A stretch of 64,000 nucleotides of DNA, from assembly GCF_900215435.1 (NCBI RefSeq), contig NZ_OCMY01000001.1:3162001-3226000 (forward strand), read 5' to 3'. A program made the position numbers and the translations under genes. The notes beneath the pieces are model-generated. The model was not told where the DNA came from, ran no database searches, and worked only from the letters and a program-made list of their open reading frames with translations. Positions 51,853-60,195 of the stretch are shown here, in pieces (within the stretch, counting starts at the first letter, position 1; every line of letters starts with the position of its first letter). The DNA is from Candidatus Pantoea floridensis. GTDB lineage: Bacteria; Pseudomonadota; Gammaproteobacteria; Enterobacterales; Enterobacteriaceae.

Positions 51853-52656
51853 ATGCTCTCGCTTTTTCCTATTACGCTTGCGGCTTTCGTGCTGCTGGCG
51901 ATCATTATCATTTTGCTGGTGCGCACCACCTCGCTCAGCGTTTGGCAAGGGGTGCTGCTGTTTCTACTGCCGCTCGTTCTGGCGAATTTGCTGTGGTTCA
52001 GTTGGCTGCATCCGCGACAGGAGCGGCAGGCGTTAGTCTCTGACGTCGCGACACAGCTCAGCCTCGCGCCCGGTTATCGCCTGCTAAAAATTCAGGAACC
52101 CGCGCTGTGGCAGCTGCTGAATCGCGAGCTGCTGCATAAGCGGCTGGAAGGCGTACCCGCCGATCAGGCTCTGGGCGATATGCGTGGTTGGCTGATGGAT
52201 CTGGTGAATCAGCGCCTCACGCGTGCTCCCGATGCGGCAATTCTCAACTACGTGCGCGTGTCGGTTGAAGAGATGCAGGCGCTGCAACAGCAGGAACCAC
52301 AGCGCTGCTTCCGCTTCCTCTATCCCCAGGTGAATGGCGGCGTTAACCTGCAACAGGTGCTGTCGCCCGAATTGAATCAGCGAGACGCTCAGGCACTTGA
52401 AACCTTGCTTCAGCAGAGCACCGGTCAGGAACAGCCGCTGGATCAGGCTGCAGCGCAGCGCGATCTGCAAAGCGTCGTGGAGAAGTTGTATGGCAAGTGG
52501 GGCGATAGGCTGCAACAACTCAATATGCCTGCTGATACCGCCGTCGATCGCGATGCGATGTGTGCGATGTCGATCGATCTCTATAACGGCATTCTCGCAT
52601 TGCCTGACAAACAGGCCGCCAATCTTTTGCGTAAGATGGTCAGCCTTACCGGTTAG
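51853..52656 (+). CDS. Unrecognised membrane-anchored protein
   Basis: I do not recognise this 267-residue protein. Two hydrophobic spans (about residues 4-23 and 28-51) form an N-terminal hairpin. The remaining 215 residues are soluble, Gln/Leu-rich and helical in appearance (ALQQQEPQRCFRFLYPQVNG, ETLLQQSTGQEQPLDQAAAQRDLQ). It is 9 bp after the UspA gene in the same operon and has no clear ribosome site, suggesting coupling. No enzyme motif is visible. Confidence 0.75.
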   Translation: MLSLFPITLAAFVLLAIIIILLVRTTSLSVWQGVLLFLLPLVLANLLWFSWLHPRQERQALVSDVATQLSLAPGYRLLKIQEPALWQLLNRELLHKRLEGVPADQALGDMRGWLMDLVNQRLTRAPDAAILNYVRVSVEEMQALQQQEPQRCFRFLYPQVNGGVNLQQVLSPELNQRDAQALETLLQQSTGQEQPLDQAAAQRDLQSVVEKLYGKWGDRLQQLNMPADTAVDRDAMCAMSIDLYNGILALPDKQAANLLRKMVSLTG

Positions 52657-52661
52657 CGGGC

Positions 52662-52687
52662 AAAAAAAAGCCCGCTCAGCGCGGGCA
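52662..52687 (-). terminator. Minus-strand terminator without an assigned gene
   Basis: On the minus strand GCCCGC-GCTGA-GCGGGC is followed by eight T. The gene before it on the plus strand would not use this orientation. Confidence 0.85.
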
Positions 52688-52862
52688 TAAAGGTCACTTT
52701 CCGTATCATTTTTATGTAATCACCTGGTGTGGTGCAGACGTCGTTTTGTCTGAGGGCATCATCGCACCGGTGGTGTGATAAGCAAAACCGTTTGGTTTTA
52801 TTGATTTGATTGGCAAAAACTTCGCAGTAACCAGACATTTCGCGCTTTACTCCTATAGATGA
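52688..52862 (-). ncRNA. Candidate small RNA or 61-codon gene
   Basis: The 250-bp gap has no plus-strand gene but ends at a strong minus-strand terminator. A frame of 61 codons (52838 down to 52653) has AGGAG 11 bases before its ATG, but it runs through the terminator hairpin and T-run and has no recognisable content. A small RNA is therefore at least as likely. Promoter elements are weak (TAAAAT on the minus strand, about 52876-52881). Confidence 0.3.
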
Positions 52863-52907
52863 GCGCGGCGTTGCATTTTAGACTGCGACGCTTGAGAGGA
52901 CATCCTA

Positions 52908-53189
52908 ATGAAAAAAGTGTTTGTTAGCGCTTTGGCGCTTTTTATGTTGGCCGGGTGCAGTGTCAGCAAGCCGGGAGGATTTGAGCGCGTGGATGAAGAT
53001 ATCAGCTCAAATACCGTACAGTATCGCTACGATCCGCAAAAGCTTAATAAAGATGCCATGGAAATTGACCTGGCAAATTATTGTAGTCAGCGGGGTTTTG
53101 ACAAAGTGGAATCATTGCCTGCGCAAAAAAGCCATTTGCCCGGATTAAAGAAAGCCTGGTATCAATGCAATTATGCGGTAAAAAGCTAA
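52908..53189 (+). CDS. Small exported lipoprotein, unrecognised
   Basis: This 93-residue lipoprotein has a signal peptide MKKVFVSALALFMLAGCSVS with lipobox LAGC (Cys 17). The mature part contains two further cysteines (NYCSQRG and YQCNY) that may form a disulfide. Ser at +2 favours the outer membrane. It ends just before a terminator, so it is a single-gene unit. I cannot name the family; it is loosely like YecR-type lipoproteins. Confidence 0.8.
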   Translation: MKKVFVSALALFMLAGCSVSKPGGFERVDEDISSNTVQYRYDPQKLNKDAMEIDLANYCSQRGFDKVESLPAQKSHLPGLKKAWYQCNYAVKS

Positions 53190-53196
53190 AAAAATA

Positions 53197-53220
53197 GGGC
53201 GGGATAATTCCCGCCCTTTT
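53197..53220 (+). terminator. Terminator of the small lipoprotein gene
   Basis: GGGCGGGA-ATAAT-TCCCGCCC-type hairpin followed by TTTT, seven bases after the stop. Confidence 0.9.
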
Positions 53221-53256
53221 CATTTTCTTATTATTTGCTGTGTGTGCTTTGCCCAA

Positions 53257-53409
53257 CTATCTGCGGTGTCCATAACCGCCGTGCCCATGATGCCAGCCTC
53301 CACCTCCGTTATGGCCCCAGCCAGGGCCGCCGCGACCGTGATCGATAATACAGCCACTTAACATCGTCATAATGGCTACCACTGACGCAATCTTAATGAG
53401 CTTTTTCAT
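53257..53409 (-). CDS. Small Gly/His-rich lipoprotein (50 residues)
   Basis: Read directly from the minus strand. An ATG at 53409 with AGGAGG upstream encodes 50 residues: MKKLIKIASVVAIMTMLSGC is a lipoprotein signal (lipobox LSGC, Cys 20). The mature part is only about 30 residues, IIDHGRGG and then a Gly/His/Trp repeat-like tail (GWGHNGGGGWHHGHGGYGHRR). Such tails may bind metal. I do not recognise a family. The strong ribosome site and signal peptide make it credible. Confidence 0.75.
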   Translation of the reverse strand: MKKLIKIASVVAIMTMLSGCIIDHGRGGPGWGHNGGGGWHHGHGGYGHRR

Positions 53410-53659
53410 GGAGAGTCCTCCTCTGTTCCAATGACGCCAGATTACAGTGGAATAGTGGAGTGAAGATGCAGGAAATGTAGAGTTATTACTGGATGTATTA
53501 CGGAGTGTGTCAATTAAATGCTAAAAATGGCGGACGCTAAAATAAACCAATCGGAATAGACCGAATGCCTGATAATAATAACGCGATTATTCCGAAAGGC
53601 AAGGGTGAATAATTGAGGGTCTTAATAAAAGTGTATTGTGGATAAATGGTGAAGAGAAT
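53410..53659. other. Intergenic stretch without recognised gene
   Basis: AT-rich 250-bp sequence upstream of the small lipoprotein gene (minus strand) and downstream of yhjX. An inverted repeat TCGGAATA (53551-53558) / TATTCCGA (53588-53595) is the only structure seen. Confidence 0.4.
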
Positions 53660-53685
53660 GACTGCCGCCGAATAAAGCGGCAGTC
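53660..53685 (-). terminator. Terminator of yhjX
   Basis: GACTGCCGC-CGAATAAA-GCGGCAGTC hairpin 9 bp after the stop, with a modest T-rich tail. Confidence 0.75.
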
Positions 53686-53693
53686 CGATAGGG

Positions 53694-54911
53694 TTAATTA
53701 TTCAATAAAGGTTCTGCCACGGTTTGACGATTTGGCAGACGGATGCTGAGCGACAGGACCAGTGAAATCACCAGCAAGGTCATAATCAGGCTGAAGGTGA
53801 CGGTAAAACCACCGAACGCAGAGGCGACCAAAGAACCCAGTACGCTGCCGATACCGAAGCCGAGGTAGATTAAGCCATAGTTCTTGGTCAGGTTATTGAG
53901 CCCAAAGAAATCGCTCACCAGTGACGGGAATACGGTGATGGTACCGCCAAAGCTAAAGGCGACGCAGGCTAATGACAGGAAGAAGGTGGTTTCATTCATG
54001 TGAGTGAACAGCAGAATACTCATACCTGCCAGGGAGACAATCTGCGCGAGCGTAATCACACGAATACGCGCCATTTTGTCCGAAAGCACACCAAGAATAA
54101 GACGACCACTGAGATTGGCTATTGCAATCACCGTCACCGCATTCGCTGCTGTCTGCGCGCTAAGATGCACCATGCCCTCGCCGATATCTTTCGCCACGCC
54201 AATGACGTACAAACCGCTCATGCAAGCCGTCAGGAACATCAGTGCCAGCATCCAATACTGCGGTAAGCGCATCGACTGTGCGAGGGTATAATCTTTTGCC
54301 TCAAGCAGCGCGTTGCCACCACTTTTCTGCATGGGCGCATCACGCATCATCAGCGCACCGAAAATGATCATACTCATGGCCAGGACACCCCAAATCATGA
54401 AGGTGTTTTCGAGGCCTTGAGTGCTGAGCAGCGCACCGCAAATAAATTTGAAACCAAGACTTCCTAATCCGTATGCACCAATAGAGCAGGCAGAAATCAG
54501 TCCTTTGCGCTCAGGGAACCATTTCACGCAGTTTGATAGTGTCATCAAATAACCGGCACCATCTGCGAGTCCAACCAGGATACCGGCGCTGAGGTACAGC
54601 ATCATCAGATTGTCGGCATGAGCTGTCAGCCAGAACCCTAACGCCATGAGAATACCTGCGCCGATGGTTACGTTGCGCACGCCAAAACGTTCTTGCAACT
54701 TCCCGGCCAGTGATGATGCGATTGCCAGGCCAAGACTGAGCAATCCAAACGAGAAGGCCACCTGGCTGATAGGCGCATCAAGTTTCTGTGCCAGCTGACC
54801 GTTAAACAGGCTCCAGGTGTAAACCGAGCCCAAAGCGAACTGAGTGATAATGGTGCCGATTAGAGTAAGTATGCGAGTACGTTGGTAATTCGCGTTGGTT
54901 GCTGTTTTCAT
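53694..54911 (-). CDS. yhjX: MFS transporter YhjX (YpdB-regulated)
   Basis: This 405-residue major facilitator has about twelve spans and closely follows E. coli YhjX (402), for example TLIGTIITQFALGSVYTWSLFNG, ADGAGYLMTLSNCVKWFPERKGL and VTVIAIANLSGRLILG. YhjX belongs to the oxalate/formate antiporter-like group and in E. coli is the main target of YpdB under pyruvate stimulus. ypdAB lies about 10 kb away in this window, and a YpdB-like direct repeat lies upstream. Confidence 0.93.
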   Translation of the reverse strand: MKTATNANYQRTRILTLIGTIITQFALGSVYTWSLFNGQLAQKLDAPISQVAFSFGLLSLGLAIASSLAGKLQERFGVRNVTIGAGILMALGFWLTAHADNLMMLYLSAGILVGLADGAGYLMTLSNCVKWFPERKGLISACSIGAYGLGSLGFKFICGALLSTQGLENTFMIWGVLAMSMIIFGALMMRDAPMQKSGGNALLEAKDYTLAQSMRLPQYWMLALMFLTACMSGLYVIGVAKDIGEGMVHLSAQTAANAVTVIAIANLSGRLILGVLSDKMARIRVITLAQIVSLAGMSILLFTHMNETTFFLSLACVAFSFGGTITVFPSLVSDFFGLNNLTKNYGLIYLGFGIGSVLGSLVASAFGGFTVTFSLIMTLLVISLVLSLSIRLPNRQTVAEPLLNN

Positions 54912-55007
54912 TTTTGTCTCTCATTCGAGAATGCGGAATCTGAGGCGATAATAAAGTGCCTTCGCGCGTGCGGGGTGGGCATTGGCGCGAAGAGACAAGA
55001 CAAGGGA

Positions 55008-55038
55008 ATGAAATGCAGCGAAACGGGTATGAATGACA
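55008..55038 (-). promoter_or_regulatory. Putative YpdB binding site upstream of yhjX
   Basis: On the minus strand two direct repeats, TGTCATTCAT and TGCATTTCAT, are separated by exactly 11 bp. E. coli YpdB is reported to bind two GGCATTTCAT motifs with an 11-bp spacer. The proximal copy matches 9 of 10 bases and the distal 6 of 10. A -10-like TATTAT lies nearer the gene (54948-54953). Confidence 0.6.
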
Positions 55039-55180
55039 TTGCGATGACAAATCGTGATGTCATTTCAAGCGTAGCGATTGCTGCGGGTAACCATGTGTAA
55101 GCAGGTGTATCTTTGGCGCTATATTACCTGCAAAGCTGGCGATGTTTGCCAGGCTTAAAATTCATTCAAGAGGAGGAAAT

Positions 55181-55420
55181 ATGAAAGACCGAGCATATGA
55201 ATCCACGTCGAGCGAGGATGAGGTTTGCTGCATTATCGGTCAGGCGGTGATCGAGTTAAGCGATGAGCATCAACCAGTGAATAAATCCACATTGTCGCTG
55301 AAATTACTGGCAATGGCCGACCGCGACAAAGACGATGAACGCGTCCTGCTTTACTGGATTGCCAGGAAAGCCATCACTAAACCTCACCAGCTCAATATCG
55401 GCGTTCAGGGCTGGCGCTAG
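55181..55420 (+). CDS. AriR/YmgB-type biofilm and acid-resistance connector
   Basis: This 79-residue protein fits the YmgB/AriR family of small regulators that act through RcsB in E. coli. The core is EDEVCCIIGQAVIELSDEHQPVNKSTLSLKLLAMA (about residues 13-47), followed by a helix with IARKAI. ATG 55181 has AGGAGG 6 bases upstream. Its neighbours give no more detail. Confidence 0.8.
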   Translation: MKDRAYESTSSEDEVCCIIGQAVIELSDEHQPVNKSTLSLKLLAMADRDKDDERVLLYWIARKAITKPHQLNIGVQGWR

Positions 55421-55429
55421 AGGAACAAA

Positions 55430-55457
55430 AGAGCGGGCGCAATGCCCGCTCTCGTTT
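55430..55457. terminator. Bidirectional terminator, AriR-type gene / EamA gene
   Basis: AGAGCGGGC-GCAAT-GCCCGCTCT followed by CGTTTTT, between convergent genes. Confidence 0.9.
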
Positions 55458-55458
55458 T

Positions 55459-56358
55459 TCATGCCGGGCGCAAGCGCCTCGGCGTAGGCCAGCGTACAAA
55501 CATCACCATATTGCCTGCCAAAATCATGACTAAGCCTACAATGGCATTACTGTGCCAATGATACCCCTCATAAAGGGTTGAGAGCGTGAGCGCCACTAAC
55601 GGGAAGAGTAGCGTGCTATACGCTGCCTGGCTGGCACCGATACGACCCACCAGCGTGAAGTAAGCGCCAAATCCCAACACTGAACCGAATATCGCCAGAT
55701 AGCCCATGGCGGATAGCCACTGGACGTTCAGCGCTGGAGCCAGCGAGTCGCCGTTAAGTAATGCCAATGCAGCCATCACCAACGCGCCGTAAAGCATGGC
55801 GTAGCTGTTGGTGGTGAGCACATCACGCTGCCGACGCTGATGACGCAGGGAAATCATATTTCCGAATGAGAAACCAAGGGTACCAAGCGCACTCAAACCC
55901 ACACCCCACAACAGTGGCGGGGCGGGATGCGCAGCCTGAATATCATTCCAGAACAGCGCGACAATGCCGCCAAGGCCAAGAACCGCGGCAGGCAGTAGAC
56001 GAAACGAAGGGCGTTGACGAAAGAAAATCCAGCTGTTGAGAGCGTTGTAAAGTACTGCCATTGAGAAGATGACCGACTCCAGTCCGCTGCTAATCCACGC
56101 CGCTGCATGGTAGAAGCAGACAAAGTTAAAGCCAAACACACAGCAGCCTTGTAGCAGGCAAAAGAGGTGATCGCGCTTATCGAGCGCGCGCAGGCGGCGC
56201 ATCAGTTTTAATATCGCCAACATCACCAGCGAAGCCAGTAAAAACCGCCAAAATACCGCCACCAATACCGGTGTTTCAGCCGCTTCCTGCTGCAAGAAAA
56301 TGGCGATCCAGGTAGTGCCCCAAATCATCACAACGGCAAGATACAACATTAAATTCAT
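55459..56358 (-). CDS. EamA/DMT-family exporter
   Basis: This 299-residue protein has about ten spans arranged as two EamA repeats (WGTTWIAIFLQ... and the second from LLWGVGLSALGTLGFSFGN). Members export amino acids or metabolites; the substrate is unknown. ATG 56358 has GGAGAG 6 bases upstream. It diverges from an AraC-family gene that probably regulates it. Confidence 0.88.
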   Translation of the reverse strand: MNLMLYLAVVMIWGTTWIAIFLQQEAAETPVLVAVFWRFLLASLVMLAILKLMRRLRALDKRDHLFCLLQGCCVFGFNFVCFYHAAAWISSGLESVIFSMAVLYNALNSWIFFRQRPSFRLLPAAVLGLGGIVALFWNDIQAAHPAPPLLWGVGLSALGTLGFSFGNMISLRHQRRQRDVLTTNSYAMLYGALVMAALALLNGDSLAPALNVQWLSAMGYLAIFGSVLGFGAYFTLVGRIGASQAAYSTLLFPLVALTLSTLYEGYHWHSNAIVGLVMILAGNMVMFVRWPTPRRLRPA

Positions 56359-56422
56359 CACAAACTCTCCGGCAAGAACTGGCCCGCAGTGTGGCGCGAA
56401 TGCTCATCGTCGGCTTGCACGC

Positions 56423-56443
56423 TTTTGCGAGACAATTGCAAAA
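56423..56443. promoter_or_regulatory. Inverted repeat between exporter and araC-type gene
   Basis: TTTTGC-N9-GCAAAA lies in the 181-bp divergent region, 65-85 bp upstream of the exporter start. It is a candidate operator for the AraC protein. Confidence 0.4.
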
Positions 56444-56539
56444 TCTTGCGCTTTTTCTTTCCTTGTCCTGCCGTGGCCTGTTCTCTGTCTGCTGAGATCC
56501 GTACACTGTGCGCTAATCAACTGCGAGCGATAGTGAACC

Positions 56540-57409
56540 ATGGCCGATTATCAGACCTTTAACATGCTACAGCGGCATAAAGCGCAACTGCGCGATAGCG
56601 TACAGCTTTCGAGCGGTATCAAGCTGGCGGCATGGTTTAACAGCGGCGATCGCGTCACTAACCTCAGCAATCACCATACGCTGAGCCTGTATACCGCCGA
56701 CGGCTATGAAACATGGCATAAAACTCAGCACGGCTGGCGCAACGGCGGCGGACCAGATCGCTTTTGCCTGATGCCCGGCGGCGTAGAATCGGTGTGGGAT
56801 ATCCGTGCCGATCTCTCCTTTGTTCATCTTTACTGTACCGATGAGCATCTCCGCCATCTGGGTGAGCAAATTTGGGATCGCAGCCCATCACAACTCAATT
56901 TGCATGAAAAGGTATTTGCCGCTGACGATCGTATCACGCAGCTCTATCGCCACTTTCTGTTAAGCACCGACTGGCAGCAGCCAGCCAATCAGTTGATGCT
57001 GAGCAGTACCTCAACGTTATTGATGACGCATCTGTTACAGCGCTACAGTGATGTGCAGTGGCTTACGCCGCAGGTGCGCGGTGGCCTCGCCCCTGCGGTA
57101 CTGCGACGGATAATGGCTTATATCGACGCGCAGCTCGAACAACCTTTAACACTGGCGCAATTAGCCTCTGAGGCTGCGTTGAGCGAATACCATTTTGCCC
57201 GTATGTTCCGTAGTAGCGTCGGCGAAGCGCCGCATCAATACGTCATGCGTCGCCGCATGGATGCCGCTTTGCAGCTGCTGAAATTTAGCCGTCTACCGCT
57301 AACGGAAATCGCGTTGCGATGCGGTTTCCACTCATCAAGTCACTTCAGTAACCGCTTCCGTCAACTGCATGGCGTTACGCCTTCGGCATGGCGGCAAGAT
57401 CAGGGCTAA
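56540..57409 (+). CDS. AraC-family transcriptional regulator
   Basis: This 289-residue regulator has an N-terminal cupin-like sensing half (about residues 1-175) and the AraC DNA-binding domain at about 185-285 (LTLAQLASEAALSEYHFARMFRSSVGEAPHQYVMRRRMDAA, then LTEIALRCGFHSSSHFSNRFRQLHGVTPSAWR). It diverges from the EamA exporter, the usual regulator-exporter pairing. Confidence 0.9.
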   Translation: MADYQTFNMLQRHKAQLRDSVQLSSGIKLAAWFNSGDRVTNLSNHHTLSLYTADGYETWHKTQHGWRNGGGPDRFCLMPGGVESVWDIRADLSFVHLYCTDEHLRHLGEQIWDRSPSQLNLHEKVFAADDRITQLYRHFLLSTDWQQPANQLMLSSTSTLLMTHLLQRYSDVQWLTPQVRGGLAPAVLRRIMAYIDAQLEQPLTLAQLASEAALSEYHFARMFRSSVGEAPHQYVMRRRMDAALQLLKFSRLPLTEIALRCGFHSSSHFSNRFRQLHGVTPSAWRQDQG

Positions 57410-57543
57410 TAGGGCACTTAAAGCGATCGGCTTGAGGCGATTAACCAGCAAATAAAATGAGTTGTGGCGAGAATAATGAGCACGGATGGATGAACGCTTG
57501 CCGTAGCGAGAGGGCTGATTTAAGAGGGAGAACGGCAATTAAC

Positions 57544-57618
57544 TGGTGTCCCCTGCAGGAATCGAACCTGCAACTAGCCCTTAGGAGGGGCTCGTTATAT
57601 CCATTTAACTAAGGAGAC
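57544..57618 (-). tRNA. argW: tRNA-Arg (CCT)
   Basis: A 75-nt tRNA with CCA and anticodon CCT; the acceptor stem GTCTCCT pairs with AGGGGAC. It matches E. coli argW, a common phage integration target, but no integrase or att duplication is present here. Confidence 0.96.
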
Positions 57619-57705
57619 GCCGGGCGCGCAGTATAACGCACCACGCGGTTAATTTTAACTACGCGAAGGTTGATTGCTCAATCAATCAACAATATAAGGC
57701 CAACC

Positions 57706-58620
57706 TCACACCTGTTTTTGCTTCTTTTTCCGCTTCTGTTCCGCACGCGCTTTCGCTTTTGCCGCTTCACTCATGTCATTACGAATCTGCGCATGGCTGA
57801 TCAAAGCAAAAATAAGCGTACCGCCGGTGATATTGCCGAGCAGCGTGGGCAGCGCAAAAGGCCAAAAGAATTCATACCAGGGCAGCGTACCGGCAAACAC
57901 CAGATACAGCACCTCAACGGAGCCCACCACGATATGCGCTAAGTCTCCGAGCGCAACCAGCCAAGTCATCATGACAATTACCACAATTTTTGCCGCGCCC
58001 GCATAGGGGAACATCCATACCATGGTGGCGATAATCCAGCCGGAAATCACCGCATTAGCGAACATTTCGCTTGGTGGGTTTACCATCACTTTTTCGCTGA
58101 TGGCGGTAAAGGCCTGGCGGGTAGCATCGTCAAAAATCGGCATATGATTGAAGGCTAATGCGCCCAATGCGGTACCGATTAAATTGCCGACCAGCACCAC
58201 GCCCCACAGGCGCAACAGCAGAGCAAAGTTGCTGCCGGTGGGTTTGTGCATCACGGGTAAAACGGCAGTTACGGTGTTCTCGGTAAACAGCTGCTGACGC
58301 GCCATTATCACGATGACAAAACCAAAGGTATATCCCAGGTTCTCCAGTAAAAATGCGCCGGGTACGCCTTTCAAATGGACCTGAAAAATGCCTTTTGCCA
58401 TCAAGGATGCGCTCATCGACAATCCCGCGGCCACGGCAGACCACAGCAGCGCCATACCATCGCGTTCTAACTCTTTTTCCCCATCCTGGCGAATCTCTTC
58501 ATGAATCGCCGCGGCCTGCGAGGGCAGAGCATCTTCATCGACTTCAATCTCCTTACCTTGATCTTTTTCATCACTCTCTACATCGTTGTCACTGTTTGAA
58601 ATCGATGGTGAATGTTTCAT
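57706..58620 (-). CDS. yfdC: YfdC, FNT-family inner-membrane protein
   Basis: This 304-residue protein (E. coli YfdC 310) is a formate/nitrite-transporter homologue with an acidic N-terminal extension of about 60 residues (DNDVESDEKDQGKEIEVDEDALPSQ) and six spans (GIFQVHLKGVPGAFLLENLGYTFGF, MFANAVISGWIIATMVWMFP, HIVVGSVEVLYLVF). The pore histidine region is GDLAHIVVGSVE. Its substrate is unknown. ATG 58620 has AGGGGA upstream. It sits next to argW, as in E. coli. Confidence 0.92.
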   Translation of the reverse strand: MKHSPSISNSDNDVESDEKDQGKEIEVDEDALPSQAAAIHEEIRQDGEKELERDGMALLWSAVAAGLSMSASLMAKGIFQVHLKGVPGAFLLENLGYTFGFVIVIMARQQLFTENTVTAVLPVMHKPTGSNFALLLRLWGVVLVGNLIGTALGALAFNHMPIFDDATRQAFTAISEKVMVNPPSEMFANAVISGWIIATMVWMFPYAGAAKIVVIVMMTWLVALGDLAHIVVGSVEVLYLVFAGTLPWYEFFWPFALPTLLGNITGGTLIFALISHAQIRNDMSEAAKAKARAEQKRKKKQKQV

Positions 58621-58823
58621 GTTTTCCCCTGGTGATAATGCCAATGCGTAATAAGAGTAGTTGGTTTTAGCAAGGGTATTTTGTTACGAAGATTCAAAAT
58701 AAGAGTAACGAAGTTTTAACTGAGATGGATTTTTGAGCGATTCATTGATCTGATGCGCATGAATACCTCATTTGGGGTAAGGGGTGACGGGCTCACAGGC
58801 TTCGGCCCACAGATTCATTGTGG

Positions 58824-58829
58824 TATTAT
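58824..58829 (+). promoter_or_regulatory. -10 of the ccm operon
   Basis: TATTAT, 36 bp before ccmA, without a good -35. The 244-bp gap between yfdC and ccmA has no gene. Confidence 0.4.
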
Positions 58830-58864
58830 CCCCGCCTCATTCATTGCCGTGATTCTCCCTTCTT

Positions 58865-59479
58865 ATGCTCGAAGTCATTAATCTCTCATGCGTTCGTGAT
58901 GAGCGAACCTTGTTTCACGGATTGAGCTTCCGGGTGCAACCGCGCGACATTGTGCAAATCGAAGGGCCGAACGGGGCTGGCAAAACGTCACTGCTGCGCT
59001 TGCTGGCCGGATTAAGCCGCGCGGAAGAAGGTGAAGTACTGTGGCAAACACAGCCAATCCGTCAGCAGCGCGAAATATGGCAACAAAACCTGCTGTATCT
59101 CGGCCATCATCCTGGCGTGAAATCGGTACTTTCTCCATTAGAGAATCTGCATTTCTGGCACGGTAGCAGCAATGAAAACGCGATCTTTGATGCCCTTGAA
59201 CAGGTTGATTTACTGGGGTTTGAAGAGGTGCCGGTAGCGCAACTCTCCGCAGGGCAGCAGCGACGCGTGGCACTGGCCCGACTGTGGCTCAGCCCGGCAT
59301 CGGTGTGGATCCTCGACGAACCGCTTACCGCCATTGATAAAGGTGGCGTGGAAAAATTAATGGCGCGTTTCGCTGCTCATGCCGATAACGGTGGTGCGGT
59401 GATTCTCACCACGCATCAGGATCTCCCCGGTAATCGGGATCGCGTGCGTAAAATTCGCCTTACTTCGGAGTGGGCTTGA
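58865..59479 (+). CDS. ccmA: Cytochrome c maturation ATP-binding protein CcmA
   Basis: This 204-residue ATPase (E. coli 207) works with CcmB, CcmC and CcmD to release haem-bound CcmE. Walker A is GPNGAGKTS, the signature LSAGQQRR and Walker B WILDEP. It begins the ccm operon; its stop overlaps the ccmB start by one base. The ribosome site is weak. Confidence 0.95.
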   Translation: MLEVINLSCVRDERTLFHGLSFRVQPRDIVQIEGPNGAGKTSLLRLLAGLSRAEEGEVLWQTQPIRQQREIWQQNLLYLGHHPGVKSVLSPLENLHFWHGSSNENAIFDALEQVDLLGFEEVPVAQLSAGQQRRVALARLWLSPASVWILDEPLTAIDKGGVEKLMARFAAHADNGGAVILTTHQDLPGNRDRVRKIRLTSEWA

Positions 59480-60138
59480 TGTTAGGCCGGGTCATTCAGC
59501 GCGAATTAAAAATCGCCTTCCGCAGCGGCGCTGAGGTAATTAATCCGCTGTGGTTTTTCCTGATTGTTATCACGCTGTTTCCATTAGGTATTGGACCAGA
59601 GCCGCAACAGCTGGCGCGTATTGCGCCGGGCGTAGCATGGGTTGCTGCCTTACTGGCCTCGCTGCTGGCGCTTGAGCGGCTGTTCCGCGATGATTTTCTT
59701 GATGGTTCGCTTGAGCAATTACTCCTGCTGCCAACGCCGCTGCCGCTTACTGTGCTGGGCAAAGTGATTGCTCACTGGTTAATTACCGGCCTGCCTTTAA
59801 TTTTATTATCGCCGCTGGCCGCCTTATTACTCTCGCTGGATTTCTCTGGCTGGCGCGCGATGGCGCTGACGCTGTTACTTGGCACCCCAACGCTGAGCTT
59901 TCTGGGTGCGATTGGCACCGGATTGACGGTCGGACTACGACGCGGTGGGGTGTTACTCAGTCTGCTGGTGTTGCCGTTATCGATACCGGTTTTGATTTTT
60001 GCCAGCGCAGCGATTGATGCGGCCAGCATGGGATTACCGATCGGGGGTTATCTGGCGATTCTGGGCGCAATGCTGGCCGTGAGCGCAACCTTGTCGCCGT
60101 TTGCGACGGCTGCGGCCTTGCGTATTAGTCTGCATTAA
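59479..60138 (+). CDS. ccmB: Cytochrome c maturation permease CcmB
   Basis: This 219-residue protein (E. coli 220) has six spans. The family blocks NPLWFFLIVITLFPLGIGPEPQ, LLALERLFRDDFLDGSLEQLLL and LLLGTPTLSFLGAIG are clear. It is the membrane part of the CcmAB complex. ATG 59479 is favoured over one three codons earlier because of GGAG spacing and overlap with the ccmA stop. Confidence 0.95.
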   Translation: MLGRVIQRELKIAFRSGAEVINPLWFFLIVITLFPLGIGPEPQQLARIAPGVAWVAALLASLLALERLFRDDFLDGSLEQLLLLPTPLPLTVLGKVIAHWLITGLPLILLSPLAALLLSLDFSGWRAMALTLLLGTPTLSFLGAIGTGLTVGLRRGGVLLSLLVLPLSIPVLIFASAAIDAASMGLPIGGYLAILGAMLAVSATLSPFATAAALRISLH

Positions 60139-60195
60139 TTCGTGTCGCCCCAGAGCGGCCGAAATCTGAATTCTTTTTATTGTGAGCAATGCAAA

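Noticed and set aside
57544..57618. argW as a phage or island attachment site
   Set aside because: No integrase, and no second copy of the tRNA 3' end in the window; flanks are core genes.
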